Source: Isoetes taiwanensis (lineage: Eukaryota > Streptophyta > Lycopodiopsida > Isoetales > Isoetaceae). Taken from it: a stretch of 64,000 bases of DNA. The notes beneath the pieces are model-generated. The model ran no database searches. It saw nothing but the letters and a program-made list of their open reading frames with translations, and was not told where the DNA came from. The position numbers were made by a program, and so were the translations under genes. Of this stretch, positions 38,281-49,894 are shown in pieces. The first letter of the stretch is position 1; each line of letters starts with the position of its first letter. Location: assembly GCA_021234155.1 (NCBI GenBank), contig JAJEKV010000058.1, positions 1,979,060 through 2,043,059 of the forward strand. The letters are read 5' to 3'.

Positions 38281-39538
38281 AAAAATGTCTTAACAACACT
38301 TACATAATAAAAACAATTGGGGGAGGAAGGGGGCAAGAATATTAGAATAGAATAGAATAGAATATGATTTTATCGTCCACGGAGACCAACTGGCCTATGG
38401 GACCCAAGTACAAAAGAGAGAGAGCAAGCAGTATTACTACCAGGATTAAAAAACCCCGCCCGAAGGGTTTAGGGGAAAAACCTTAGTAGCAATAAGGATT
38501 TGACATACCTGATTATATACATAATCACAAGTCATGCTGAGGTTAATGCCGGACGGGGGCATAAGCGAGTCGCATATCCATTACCTCCGGGAGGTCTGAT
38601 CCCAACAAGCCTACGGAGGCCGTGCTTTCATTAGCTCATGCAAGGCCCGATGGGGCACAACTAACCGAGCATACCGAGGCGGATATGCTCGTCTGGGACA
38701 GGCACGGAGGGCATGACTTTCATCCTCAATGGGCCACTGTTGGCGGCCACGGCGGACTCTGTCCTCACGCGGCTCGAATCCATCTCCCTGTCTCAATCGC
38801 GGAGGTGGGTGTGCACTGTCGCGAATGGAAGCAATCACCACCTGCGCTTTTTCATGGGTAGATGGGTGGGTGAGGTAGTGGTGTGGGCCCCTCGTGAGCA
38901 TGGGATTAACCTCTTTGTCGATAATTTGCCACCTTGACATGTGATAGGGCCTCTGCATCCCAAAGCTTGGCCATGAAGCAAGCATCAAATCTTTGCTTCA
39001 AGGCGTAGCGTTCCTTCGGTGTATGCCTTTGGTCCACATCGTGTTACTGCACATTCCATAGCGAGAACCACTTTGGGCTTGCTTGTCTTTCAATGAGCTT
39101 TGAGTCGATGCGGGCCCATCGCCCTTGCCAAAGCAAGGTTGGGCAGCCGAGCCTCATCCATAGCCACCACCTTGCGGAAGTAAATAATGTGACGTTCAGT
39201 ATGACCCTCACAGTAATGGAAGGAAGCCTGTCTCTTGGAGCAAGATCTGATATGGGACCGTGGATTTCACTCCCAGTGCCCGGGCCAAGAAAGCTTTCTG
39301 TACCTGCTCTAGATCGTTCCAAGTGGTGAGGGATATCACTGGCCCCCACACTTCTGCCCCATAGAGGAGGACCGGTTCAACCAAGGCCCTGAACAAGTGT
39401 GCCTGGTGACCCCATGCATCTGACTACGCCTTGTATTTGTTGTTTTGCATTGCATCTGAGGGGCTTTCCGACCTGGGTGACCCGTAAACGATGGATGCAT
39501 CCCGGTGTGTGGTAGTAGAAAACTCAATGCCCAAATAC

Positions 39539-40383
39539 TTATAAAGGTGAGCCACCTCCACTACCTGCCCCTGGTAAGTGAATGAGGGAAGGCGTGGGTC
39601 CTAGGGATGATGGGACCAGCAGCACCCTTGTCTTGGCCAAGTTAACTCTCATGTCAGTGAATTGGCAGAAAGTGTCCAAAGCATCCAGGTGGCGTTGCAT
39701 GTCCTGCAGGGTATATGCGGCGAGGCCAACATCATCGGCATATATGAGTTGCGGATTATGTGGTGCATCAACTAAGCGCTTCCCGGTTGCTCGGCTAGCC
39801 ATTTTTCTAGCTGGTCAATGTACAAACCGAAGAAGCGTCGGGGATAGAGGGCAGCCTGGCGCACCCCAATGCTACTAACAGCGGGCTCCCCGGCGGTGTG
39901 AGGCAGGAGCAAGCCTCATTATAGTCGTATATATAGCATTACGCAAGTCGGCCGGGGGTCCCTAGGCTGTCTCAATCGTCCCCACAACTTATCGAGGCAG
40001 CGTGTCAAAAGCCTTTGCGAAATCCACAAAACAGCGATCTGGTCTCGGCGTCGATTAGGCTATCCTCTATGAGTGTTCGCAGAGTGAAGATATGGTCAAT
40101 AGTAGAATGGGAGGCGGAAGCAACGGCGTGAGCCCCGCACTTCTCCATCCTCTGCCCAAAGTGTCAATCGCTCAAGAATCGGCAAGCAACTTGGCAAAGA
40201 CAGAGCCGACCATAATGGTATGCGATAGTTGGCTGGGTGTGGGGTCCCCCGCTTTGTATATGGGCACAACTCTCGGTGGTAGTCGGTCGGGGAAGCCTTC
40301 TTGCAATGCCCTGTTGAAGAGTGTTGTGAGAACCGGCACCATTGGGGGCCCGCCCCCTTGAGAAGCTCTGCGCATACCATCAA
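39539..40383 (-). pseudogene. LINE-T reverse transcriptase
   Basis: Broken frames give RT motifs in order: VVPIYKAGDPTPSQLSHTI (about 40.27 kb), a GCPLSPTL-type palm motif in broken frame (about 39.85 kb), LIYADDVGLAAYTLQ with the catalytic Asp pair (about 39.74 kb) and CQFTDMRVNLAKTRVLL. The YADDV box and FC..T..RVN.AKT thumb differ from the L1-type copies at 8-13 kb, so this is another LINE clade. The clade cannot be assigned without a tree. Confidence 0.72.
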
Positions 40384-41147
40384 ATCTGGCGCCTTCCGTT
40401 TAGCGAAGTTTGCAGGCCCATTATGACATCCCCTTGAGTAATGACCCGATTGCTAGGCCTGTCTGCGGAGAATTTGGTGCGGCTTCCCATTGGGTCATCA
40501 CAGTTCTTTGCAAGTATCTCACCCATTGTTCAAGGGGTAATATTTCACGTGGTCATGCGCGGGCTTACTCAAGACCTTTCTCGAAAGGCCCTAGGGTGGC
40601 GGTCTAGAAGACCAAACATCATTCTTTGGTGCTCACTTAAAGGTACCGGCTTTCTTGGTCTTGAGGAAGGGCGGTATTGGCGAGACGGTGGGCGAATGGT
40701 GGGGTCCAGCACTTGGCGGAGCCATCGTTTCAGCTCCCGACATTCGTCATCGAACCAGTGATTGCGGGGGAAGGTGGTTGCAGCCCCTGTGGATCGTCGA
40801 GAAGCGATCTCTCTCCCAAAGCATCATCCCCTACCCTCGAAGGATTTTGGTTTGGTGGCCGTCACGTGTTGAAGTGTGGGGAGTTGCGGCACTCGGCAGC
40901 TCATGCTCAAGCATCCTCGCATAGACGCCGCATGATCATAGTCAGGGCCTTAACCCGTGGTACATGGGGTGTTGGGGCAATGGGTGCTCGGTTGGCACTG
41001 CCAATCTATCTGCAAGAACAGGGGCTGATGGTCGGAGTCTACTTCCTCGTCGGCCACTGTCTGGCGAAAGTGAGTGATCAAGTGTAGGCATTGCTTCGTG
41101 CGCTGTACGTAATCCACCACTGCGGTGCCGCCCCACAGTTCTCCTGT

Positions 41148-41790
41148 CTACAAGTGAAGCGGCTGGAGGGGCGGCCTTTCATGCCGACCCATTGCAAATG
41201 ACCAGGTCAAAGATCTTGCCCGACAGCGGCATCTGCCGGCCATACAGGTGTCGCGTGGTACGTCATCGGCGCCCTTGGCCAAACCATCTCTGCGGGGTCC
41301 ATTTGCAACACATCCTCGGCTAGAGGTCGCGAATTTTGGGATACCTTTCTTTGCCCACAGTGCTTGGCGCATTGAAATCTGCAAGCAACATGACCTTGCC
41401 CAATTATGCATGCTTCTTTGTATGTCATCATATAGACAGATCGACATAGGGCTCTGCATCCACATCGAAGTGCGTGTGGTAAAAGTTGCTCTCGGCATGT
41501 GGGAAGTAGCAAGCCGCCACAAAGAGGAACTGCCATGGCCATTGCACTTTTCGTACCCGCAATTATCTGTTGTGCTGTCGCCTCGCCTACGGGGAGGCCG
41601 ATTGGGCCAAAAACTGTCACGGTAATAACACGCAATTCCTCCAGGTGTCCTCGTTTCCGGTGCACTCATTGAAGGCGGATGTATTTGGTATCACGGCAAA
41701 TCGGGTAGCTTGTGACCCGGCATGTTCCCATGTTTCCATGAGGAAGATAAGGTCCATGTCCATGGCGACGGAATTGAGACTGTCCCCCTA
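41148..41790 (-). pseudogene. LINE-T endonuclease
   Basis: Minus-strand reading starts with MDLIFLMETW (about 41765; the Glu is the metal-binding Glu of AP-type endonucleases) and continues with GGIACYYRDSFWP (about 41.64 kb). The same start is seen in the copy at 55.8 kb (FLMETWEHAG). The rest is frameshifted. AP-type endonuclease nicks the target to prime reverse transcription. Confidence 0.6.
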
Positions 41791-41847
41791 AGAAACTACT
41801 TAGGGATGATGAAGTGTTAATGAGAAGATGAAATAAATTTCAAGGCC

Positions 41848-41880
41848 CCCAATAAACAAACAAACAAACAAACAAACAAA
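41848..41880. repeat. (AAAC)n microsatellite
   Basis: About seven units of AAAC, about 60 bp beyond the 5' end of the LINE-T copy. It might be the tail of an unseen retroposon. Confidence 0.8.
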
Positions 41881-42844
41881 TGGCCCAAAAAATGCATAAT
41901 ATACATCCTCATCCATTCTGAGAATGCCAATCCGATAGCTGCATTTTTCAGTTATAAGATCCTTTACTTACCTTCATTATTATCAACAGGCTTGCCTAAC
42001 TCCACTACAACAATCACTGCAATTCTACACTATCCGGGTGCCTTATCACCTCATCAAAAATCGTTTTACGATGTTGGATCTTCTAAATTTTGCATCAGCA
42101 GCCATTAAGATTAAAAAAAAAACCCATGAGAATTGTCTCGCTCTTGCAAAAATTTTAGTGCTTCTTGTTTCGCTTTCCCCTTCTTCTTTTTCTTGTTTTA
42201 TAAGAAGAAAGCCCAAGAAGTAGATTAGAATTGGGTTCTTCTTTATTTTAGGTTCCATTGAGTGAGACCACTGTTACTTTTAATTTAGCATGGAACACCT
42301 CTTTGCGTTTCTCATTTATGGCTATGGAATCGAATCATTCTTCAAGATGGAATTTAAACAAGTAAGGGTAAGCTCTCTTCTCTTCTTTTTTTCGTCTCTC
42401 TTAAACTCCTAAACCATCAGAGCCAGGTGCCAACAATGAGCTCCTCCCTGCACATGTTTTCTCTTTCTACCTTTCGAACTCTCATCTCCTAAGAGTCTCT
42501 TTATTCAAGTAATCATCTATGTATCACTATTGCAAATATGTGTTCCCATTACTGTTCTGGCAGTTTCTTTGTAGAAACAGAACAAAGTTTAGAGAATTGA
42601 GAGAACTAGATAAACAATGGTTTCTCTAAGGGGCACGGCCTTTCCTTGTAGTGATAAGTCGCGCGTAATTAAAGTGGGCCACATTCTGGTGTTTGCGACT
42701 CATGCAATAAAGTGGAAGTCGTGCAAAAATAAGTAACTTGGCATTGAATCACCACTTGATTTTTTCATGATAAAGCAAATCAAAGTTTACAAAAAACAAT
42801 CCGAGAAAAGAACAATATCTACAAAGAAAAAATGGAGAACATGG
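41881..42844. other. No gene seen
   Basis: About 960 bp of AT-rich DNA. Short ORFs at 42038-42258 on both strands show no domain. Confidence 0.5.
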
Positions 42845-43030
42845 TGGGTTGAGAAGCGAAATGGGGTAGGCAAAGGGGCAAAGGAAGGGGATAGGGAAAA
42901 TGAAAGGGATAAAGGGAGAGGGCAAAGGGTTAAAGGGGTATAGGGGGCAGATGGAGAGGAGCAAAGGGTTAAAGGGGCGGAGGGGGGGGGGCAAAGGGGG
43001 AGGGCAAAGGATTAAAGGGGAAGGGTGGTT
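42845..43030. repeat. G-rich purine block, AAAGGG-type
   Basis: About 185 bp that is nearly all purine on the plus strand, built from GGGCAAAGGG, TTAAAGGGG and GGAGGGG words with a run of nine or more G near 42985. It resembles a degenerate hexamer repeat. The plant telomere unit TTTAGGG is not present. Confidence 0.75.
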
Positions 43031-43140
43031 GTCATCGTCGTCATAAATCGTCGTCGTTGTTCCATAACATCTTTCATCACAGCTAGCACGACATTCTAAA
43101 TCCGATAACATATGGAGACTATCCTTCACTAGTGCCAAGA
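43031..43140 (+). pseudogene. Stray beta-glucosidase exon 9 start with intron
   Basis: The stretch ATTCTAAATCCGATAACATA followed by TGGAGACTATCCTTC matches the beginning of beta-glucosidase exon 9 (33372-33410) almost exactly. The 60 bp before it match the end of intron 8 (CGTCGTCGTTGT, then CCATAACA). The splice acceptor CACAG is changed to CACGA. The match stops after SLV. It is a DNA-level fragment, since it includes intron sequence. Confidence 0.8.
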
Positions 43141-43640
43141 ATATGCCAATGACTGCTTCAAACTTGCTATCGTGTGTAAACTGGCGGTGGTATTTGTTGT
43201 TGGGCAGCCACTTTGGAAAGCAGGCTAGCGATTGTCACATCCATTACGGCCCCTGTTTCTTGTTTCGGTTGCTATGGCGCTATGGCTGAAGAAGCTTAAG
43301 CGAGGAAAATCGAAGATGCTATGCCCATGTTCTATGTTCTATGGAATAGGACATGCCTCTCGAGTTATTTTGCAGGTCTTTCTTACCTTTCTTTCGATCT
43401 AGCGAGTCATTTGGCATCATTTATTCATGTAATGAGTTTGCATGCATCGTAATCATCACATGTCGGTTTAAGGATTTGAAGGCCCTCGTGCGCGGGGGTT
43501 CCTAAAGCTCTAATCGCCTTGAATAAATCTAATGCTCTTTTGTGAAAAATTGTCAAAGGCTATTGGTGAATTACGCAACTAGCATGATGCTACGGGCGCA
43601 AGATACATTTGATTCTTACTAGAGCTAATGACAAAAATTT
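43141..43640. other. No gene seen
   Basis: About 500 bp between the beta-glucosidase fragment and the transporter remnant; no open frame of interest. Confidence 0.45.
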
Positions 43641-45180
43641 GGTCAGAAGATTTGAGTCTCGATGCAGGTGACCCTGCTAAGCCAACATTTGTAAAGAGCT
43701 TAGAAACTCCAAAAATTGTCCCTTATAGAGCTAGGCAGAAAACACTCATCGGAATAGTTGCTCTCGGATTATCCAGAAGATAGTGCCTCTTGGCTATGGC
43801 TATCCTTTTGCTTTCCACTAAGGCTGCTACAACTGTGCAGGTTACTGTAAGAAATATCGCTGACCCTAATCTTTGTAATGTGTTATGCCTCTCTCATGGC
43901 CTGTAATCCAGCGCACAAAGGGCACAAGCAGCGGTCGTAGAATTGCAGTAGGATTAGAGATGTGGCTATGCAAATGATGGATATTGATGCTGGTGGAACC
44001 TTGAAGCTGTTGGGTAGTCTTCTGTCTAGCGTTTCTGCTGCTGCATTGTGAATGTTTATAACTGAGTAAATACACAATTTTGCATTATTGTTGCTGCAAA
44101 CATTGGTATTACGCTGAAGATGGCTTTTGTTTCTTCGACTATGCTTATTTGACATAGCCTCCATGGATCAGAAATTGTATTCTTATCTGATGTTTTAGAT
44201 GGACCCATCGCAGCTTTGTCCAAACATCTGCAAAATAACACAGACAGATGAGCATTTTCGTTTCATAATATCCAGCCATTATGTTGAGCTTAGTCTAGCC
44301 ACAAATTGGCATTTCTTTCCATTTCTTTGAAAAGTATTCTAAACTAGCATGTGGCATGTATTACCTGAATTGAGCAGTGTAAAGAGTTTTGCCCCATGAT
44401 TCTTGGTCTTTTCCATAGAGTATATCAGATGATGATTTTGGTAGCTTTCTGTTGTAAAACGATGCAACACGCACTTGTGCTATCTTTGTGAGTGGGCTTA
44501 CAGTGAATGTCCTGATTTTGTGTTGCTTGTAGCCGCTGATGATAATAATCAGTCCAACGGCTATTACAGCAGTGCAAACACCAAAACCCCATGCCCAAGA
44601 AACTTCTTCAAAGAGGTATGCAAGCAAAGTTGCACCAAACATCCCGCCAAAGTAGACATAGAAGTAGAACCAGTTGAAATATGAAGGAAGACACTTCCTT
44701 TGCTCAGGGTCATTTTCATCGAATTGATCTGCGCCAAGAGTAGGCAAGTTTGATCTGAGACCTCACATTCCGGTGCAAAGATATAAAGACCGAAAAAGAA
44801 TGCCTTATGTCCCATGGTTGTCTTTTTGCATAGGTAACTATAAGGAGGGCAAGCAGGAGGATGAAGCTTGGAAACTATGCTTGAGATGGTCATCATAGCA
44901 TAATCTTGCACTTCAGAAAACAAGCAGCGTTATCTTATGTTTTTTCTTTTCTTCTCAGAAAAATCACAGGACTTCTTACCAGTATTTCTAGGAGGCCTGC
45001 AATGATTATGGTGGTAAATTTGCCCAAGTAAGCATGCGTAATGTATCCTCTCGCCAATGCAAGCATGTATGTTGTACCAAGAAAATAGTTGTAGGAACTT
45101 GCTTTCTTTGTAAGATGAACTTGGAAGTCTTCTAGCCATGTAAATGCTTCTTCGGGAGCTTCAACCTCACCTTTAACAAC
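43641..45180 (-). pseudogene. NPF (NRT1/PTR) transporter, broken
   Basis: Minus strand. Proton-coupled nitrate or peptide transporter of the MFS/POT type, normally about 12 membrane helices in the plasma or vacuolar membrane. Segments in order: NYFLGTTYMLALARGY..AYLGK with donor GTAAGA (exon ends about 44979), then SKLHPP...GHKAFFFGLYIFA, LPTLGADQFDENDPEQRK, the conserved FNWFYFYVYFGG, an intron from about 44376 to 44233 with clean GT..AG, then FRCLDKAAMG, NTISDPWRLCQ, VEETKAIFSVIPMFA, PPASISIICIA, FYDRCLCPFVRWITG and TVVAALVESKRIAIAKRH. Breaks: a one-base loss plus TGA at about 44765, before the GADQFD motif, and frame slips at about 44050 and 43930. The first exon and C-terminal end are not found. 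Confidence 0.82.
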
Positions 45181-45705
45181 CCAAAAGATCGAGAAAAAAG
45201 CGGAAGCTTCGAATCGGTCTTACAATATGTTAGAAAGGTATGAGCTCTTACCATTGGATGGATGAGTGTTTAGTCTTTGCTTTGTTACTGCTTGATGGTT
45301 ATGAATGGCGGGTTGGTTGGGTTCTTTTTGTGCCGCTGGCCCATGCAAAAGTGTGAAAGACTTATAACCTTGTCCTGATCTATTTGTTGGGCTCTATATT
45401 GTTAATCAACATGTGCATTTAAAGCCCTACTATCAGCATGAAACATCCAAAATACACACTTAAAGTTCTATTGTTCATAAGAAATATGATTATTATGATT
45501 ATAATTACTTCAACGCAAAAGGAAAATGGAGGTTCTACAATATCATCTCCTTTTGGACTAGAAAAATATAATCCTTGTAGGATTCCCTTACAGAGGTAGA
45601 ATGCCATATGGTGCAAGGAATTGCTTTCCCCACAACAGCGTGGAGCTGTATTATTAGCTTGTCCTAGATATGAATTTGTTGAGCTCTGAGCAGAACTGCA
45701 AGAAT
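45181..45705. other. No gene seen
   Basis: About 525 bp between the transporter remnant and the LTR; it may hold the lost first exon region of the transporter. A 65-codon minus ORF (45616-45419) has no domain. Confidence 0.45.
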
Positions 45706-45710
45706 ATGCC

Positions 45711-47318
45711 TGTGACGCTCCTAGAATCTATACGATGCTTCCATCGTATAAATATGGGAATTCCCGTCCCGTGGCGACTACATCACCATGGAATGGCCCT
45801 CCGTCTAACTTGGACCACTTGGGATGTCCAAGCGTTCGGGCGAGGAACACGGAAGTGTCATTCGTCCCACGTCCTCTATGGGAATCCTATGCAGCGTACA
45901 TACATGTTAGCACACAGCAATCGTGCTCGAAATAATATACCACCACGAAGGGTGGCTCATCTATCATCATCAACTAAATAACAATACAACCACAAAATAA
46001 CATAGGCAATATACCATAGGTACGGCTCTACCCTAGCTCAGACTCCTTGGGGACAACTGACAATAATACAACCACAAAATAACATAGGCAATATACCATA
46101 AGTACGGCTCTACCCTGGCTCAGACACCCTGGGGACAACTGACGCTCAGGGCCTCAAGATATCAACAGACAGAGGCATAACATGGTTGGCTGACATAGAA
46201 CACTGGATAGTCTAGTCCACTCCATTCGCCCCTCCTGTGCACACTTTGCAGATAGGCTGAAACATGCTCTGGCATAATTGTAACCCTCTGTAGATGCAAT
46301 CCCATGGAATCACCCTATGAGATTACTCCAGGTTACATCTCCCCAGTCCGATGAGGCAGGTCAGGGAGGTGTCCCCTCCCTGAGCATGACGGATCCCTGG
46401 GTGTGCTAGAGGACACGTGCCACATTTGCAGCCCCCGCATCTGTACCCGACTTACTCCCCTAAATCTAAAGGCCGGCTCTCCGAGCCCGTTTGAGTCCAG
46501 AACGTCCATATAGACACGTCTCCTGCGACCCAGGGAGTGTCAAGCCCATATCTGGCCTCTTTCGTGACCAACTATTAGCCTAGCACACTATAGGAATCCT
46601 GTAGCCAGGCTAGGCAGGATCTCACCCCCGTTTCACCATCATACCCGTTATCTGGTGCTGAATCACAACATAGCATCCACAGCTAGGTGGGCTCTTGTGC
46701 ACAGGCCGCATTTACTGGCTCTTAAGGATTCTAGCTAGAAACATCTCTACTTCTAGGAAGCTTTCAGGTCTCTACCCTTCCCTTAACCTCAGATACACAG
46801 GAGGAACAGAAAGAGAGAATACAATCACCATCAAAGTATCCGTCATCATCATAGTAACACATAAGAGAGAAATTAACCATTCCATCTACTCAAAGAAGTG
46901 TTAGCTGAAGGACAAACTATCTAGAGACTAACCGGTCTCTTGGATAGAGCCATTGTCACAAAAGGCTTCCATTCTTCAAGTCTGCTCACAGCAGCTGGTG
47001 GCTCCTCCTTCCTCCACTCTCTCCCAAATCGATTTGGGGCAGAATTGGGGGTAGGACCCCAATTTGCCCTCTAAACTTGGCAAGTCCCTCTTGGCCAATC
47101 GAGTTGGGCCAGGTGGCTCTGCCTTATGTAGACTTTAACTAATTAATAATCTAATTATCTTAATTAGGTTAATTATCCCCTAATATTTTAGCATAGCTAA
47201 AGAAAACTCTTTCAGGTTAGCCCAAGTTATTCCCTATTGACCTCTAAGGGTCTAATTATATCCTGGTGACGTGTCATAGCATGTATATGTATACCATATA
47301 AATACCTGGAATGTCACA
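45711..47318 (-). repeat. 3' LTR of chromovirus copy 2
   Basis: On the plus strand it runs from TGTGACGCTCC to GGAATGTCACA, so the element-sense ends are TGTGACATTCC and GGAGCGTCACA, inverted and with TG..CA ends. It directly follows the polypurine tract (47319-47333). Length 1608 bp. It contains an 82-bp tandem duplication. The start TGTGAC is shared with the LTR of copy 1. A possible target duplication copy ATGCC lies at 45706-45710; the partner is not visible. Confidence 0.7.
45980..46143. repeat. 82-bp tandem duplication in LTR
   Basis: Two units (45980-46061 and 46062-46143), from AATACAACCACAAAATAAC to GGGGACAACTGAC, with a few mismatches. Confidence 0.85.
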
Positions 47319-47333
47319 TTCTCCCGCCCTTGG
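47319..47333 (-). other. Polypurine tract of chromovirus copy 2
   Basis: Minus strand CCAAGGGCGGGAGAA directly before TGTGACATTCC, the LTR start. Confidence 0.75.
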
Positions 47334-47800
47334 AATAATGTTGTCCTCAGCATTAGTGTTAGTCTAGCTAGAAACAGTTAAGTTACGAAAGATAATTCTA
47401 TTTGCTGAAAGAATATAGGATTATATAAAGTTGTTGTAGGACGAAGTCCTTTAGTAGTAGAGGAGAAATACCATATCAACAAACTTAGATAGGAGCAGCC
47501 ATACAAAATAACAGTACATCAGTACTTACGAAATAATTTAAGTAGTGTGGTTAAAGAGACCACCCCCTTAAAAAAAAGGAATATGAATGAAGGAATCCTT
47601 TCATGCCTAAGGCTTGCATATCATCTCGGCGTAAGGAATGGCCATATTCCCATTATAGTCGTAGACGGATGCGTCCTATCATGAATGCCTATCTGACCAA
47701 CTCCCCATCTAGGATGTATGTAACCCAACCCATGAAATGATCCCCGTCGGATTAACTATCATATGATCCCTGCCGGACTCCTAACATGACGCTTACCATT
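47334..47800 (-). other. Chromovirus copy 2, 3' untranslated region
   Basis: About 470 bp between the chromodomain remnant and the polypurine tract; no coding domain. Confidence 0.5.
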
Positions 47801-47940
47801 AGGGTTGCAGTTGATCGCATCTTGAATGGTTTGGCCCTGGCATTCTCACATAAAGTTTGGATAAGTCTTGTCCAAATCTGCTCTAAGAACCCAGGTTGCA
47901 TCCACTGTCGATAAATGTTTCACTTAACCAAATACTGTAA
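47801..47940 (-). pseudogene. Chromodomain remnant, copy 2
   Basis: After integrase the minus strand reads LQYLVK, then a one-base loss; in the next frame it gives KHLSTVDATWVL. Together this is the YLVKWK..ATW chromodomain core. Confidence 0.68.
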
Positions 47941-49251
47941 GATTTGAGTTCTGAGGGTTTGCTTATATGCTCGATCAATGAGAGCCTCAGGTATTATCTC
48001 CAATTGATCTTCTGTCATCTCCAGAAGTGTTGCCGTGTCAAGAATCTCTTCTGGATCGTGGTTATGCTTCTTGAGAAGGCTCACATGGAAGACTTTATGG
48101 ACCTTCAAATGCGCGGGTAGATTCAACCGGTAGGCTTGAAAACCTATCCTTCCGGTTATCTCAAAGGGTCCCGCCCATCTAGGTGCAAGCTTCTTATAAT
48201 TGCCAATTTTGAGTTTGGCTTGCTTCACCTTGATTTTTTGCTATATGGACTCACCAACTTGAAATTCCCGCGATTGTCAGATGTCGGGTCTGCAAGGCTC
48301 TTTTGGCGGGCGCTAGCGACTAACAAATACCATTGAACTCCTTCGACTAGGGCTGCATATTTGTAGCGATTGTTGAGACATTTCCACCTTGGAAACCGGA
48401 TTATGCCCGTGTGCGGGTAATGCATTGGTAGCCATAATTGATCATAAAAGGAGAACATCATTGAAGACTCACGCCTAGAAAATGTTATAGGCAAACTCCA
48501 CTAAATGGTTATAGTGCATCCATTGGGATTGTTTGTTCCAGACATAATTACCTTGCATGTTCTCAATTACGCGATTGGTATGCTCTGTTTGGCCATTCGT
48601 TTGGGGGTGGTAAGCAGTACTCATAGCAAAAGAAATCCTTCCATAATGCACTAACAAACTTAGGATCCTGGTCCAATATAATGGTACGGGGCATCCCATG
48701 AAGGCGAAACACCTCTTTTGTTAACCACATGATAGTGTCTAATGCAGTATCTGTGGTTTGACATGGCAAAAAGTGCGCCATTTTGGAAAGCTTGTCGATC
48801 ACTACCATTAAGGCATCAAAGCCCCTCAAGGTGTGCGAAAGCCCCACGAAGAAATCCATGGTAATAACTTCTCATTTTGCATTAGGGACATCTAAGGGTT
48901 GCAATTCCCACAGGATGCGTAAGCTGATTACGCCTTTGTTTTTTGACACACTTGATATTGCTTAATGTATCGGGCAATGTGTTTCTTCATGCACGGCCAA
49001 AAGTATTTGGGCGGATCTTGAAATATGTCTTCATAAATCCTACATGCCCCACTATAGGGACTGTTATGTGTATCATGGAAAATGAGCTTGTGAACCCACG
49101 ATGTCTCGAGAACACATAACTTATCCTTGTAATAAAGAAGATTACCTTCCTTTTTATAATGGCGGAAAGCCTCCCTCTCCTTATCCGATTCGGCTTCCTC
49201 GGATAGACTTTGCCATATCTCACGAAATTCATGATCTATTTGGATTACCAA
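47920..49251 (-). pseudogene. Chromovirus integrase, copy 2
   Basis: Pieces on the minus strand: HHCC finger 49251-48928 (HDTHNSPYSGACR; first Cys of CxxC replaced by Tyr, QYQVCQ), core 48859-48563 (MDFFVGLSHTLRG with the first Asp, then ILDQDPKF), 48699-48475 (the DG/NGQTEHTNR segment, where the triad Glu stands before His) and the C-terminus 48228-47920 (KLAPRWAGPFEI, then HKVFHVSLLKKH). At least three frameshifts separate the pieces. Confidence 0.82.
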
Positions 49252-49346
49252 ACTCGCTAAAGAGCGTGGAAATAGTAATACAATGTGTTCTGGTGATCAA
49301 TGGATACCTGGAAAGTGCGTCAGCAAGTACATTATGCTTGCCCGGC

Positions 49347-49838
49347 TTAGACTACTTCAAAATCATACTCTTCGGAAACTCCATCCATCGTCGTTGTCTC
49401 AGATTGAGGTGGGTTTGTGTAAAGATATATTGGAGGCTTTGGTGATTTGTATCCAACCAGAATCGTCTCCCAAGTAAGTAATGCCATGCGCAGGGCACGC
49501 ACGACGGCAAGCAATCCTAGGTCATGTGTGGGGTAATGCTGTTCTGCATCATTCATCTTCCTGGAATCATAGGCAATCGCCCTACCCTCCTGCATTAGTA
49601 CTCCACCGGTAGCAATCTTACTAGCATCTGTGGCAACCCACTTATCCTTCTGAGGATCAGGCAAGATGAGAACTGGAGCAGTCGTCAATGCATCCTTCAA
49701 TGATTGCAATCCGGACTGCACCTTGTCTTTCCAGTGTGCCATCCAATTCCTAGCCATTTCATGTTTCATAAGGTCCGTAAGAGGTGCGACAAGCTTAGAA
49801 AGCTGCGGACCTCTCACACATTTGTTGGGATCAGCCAA
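49347..49838 (-). pseudogene. RNase H, copy 2
   Basis: A 163-codon ORF with the end of the RT thumb and RNase H: KDKWVATDASKIATGGVLMQ (first catalytic Asp in TDAS), YDSRKMNDAEQHYPTHD and KPPIYLYTNPPQSE. The catalytic Glu segment DLGLLAVV has Gly where copy 1 has Glu (DQELLAVV), so the site is likely dead. Confidence 0.78.
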
Positions 49839-49894
49839 TCTTTTATTGCTTCAATCTTGGCTAAATCTGTGGCTATTCCCTCTGCAGAAACAAT

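Larger units (their letters stand above)
38341..41790 (-). mobile_element. LINE-T long copy with (TATTC)n tail
   Basis: About 3.45 kb, minus strand. The plus-strand left end is a (TAGAA)n tail (38342-38364), then the 3' core. Going 5' on the element: C-terminal zinc finger (about 38800-38650), RT and endonuclease. The 5' end near 41790 falls at the start of the endonuclease, so ORF1 and the 5' UTR are missing. Frames are broken by many one-base gaps. Confidence 0.8.

Noticed and set aside
42845-43030. Interstitial telomere array
   Set aside because: The words are AAAGGG- and TTAAAGGGG-like, but the plant unit TTTAGGG does not recur.
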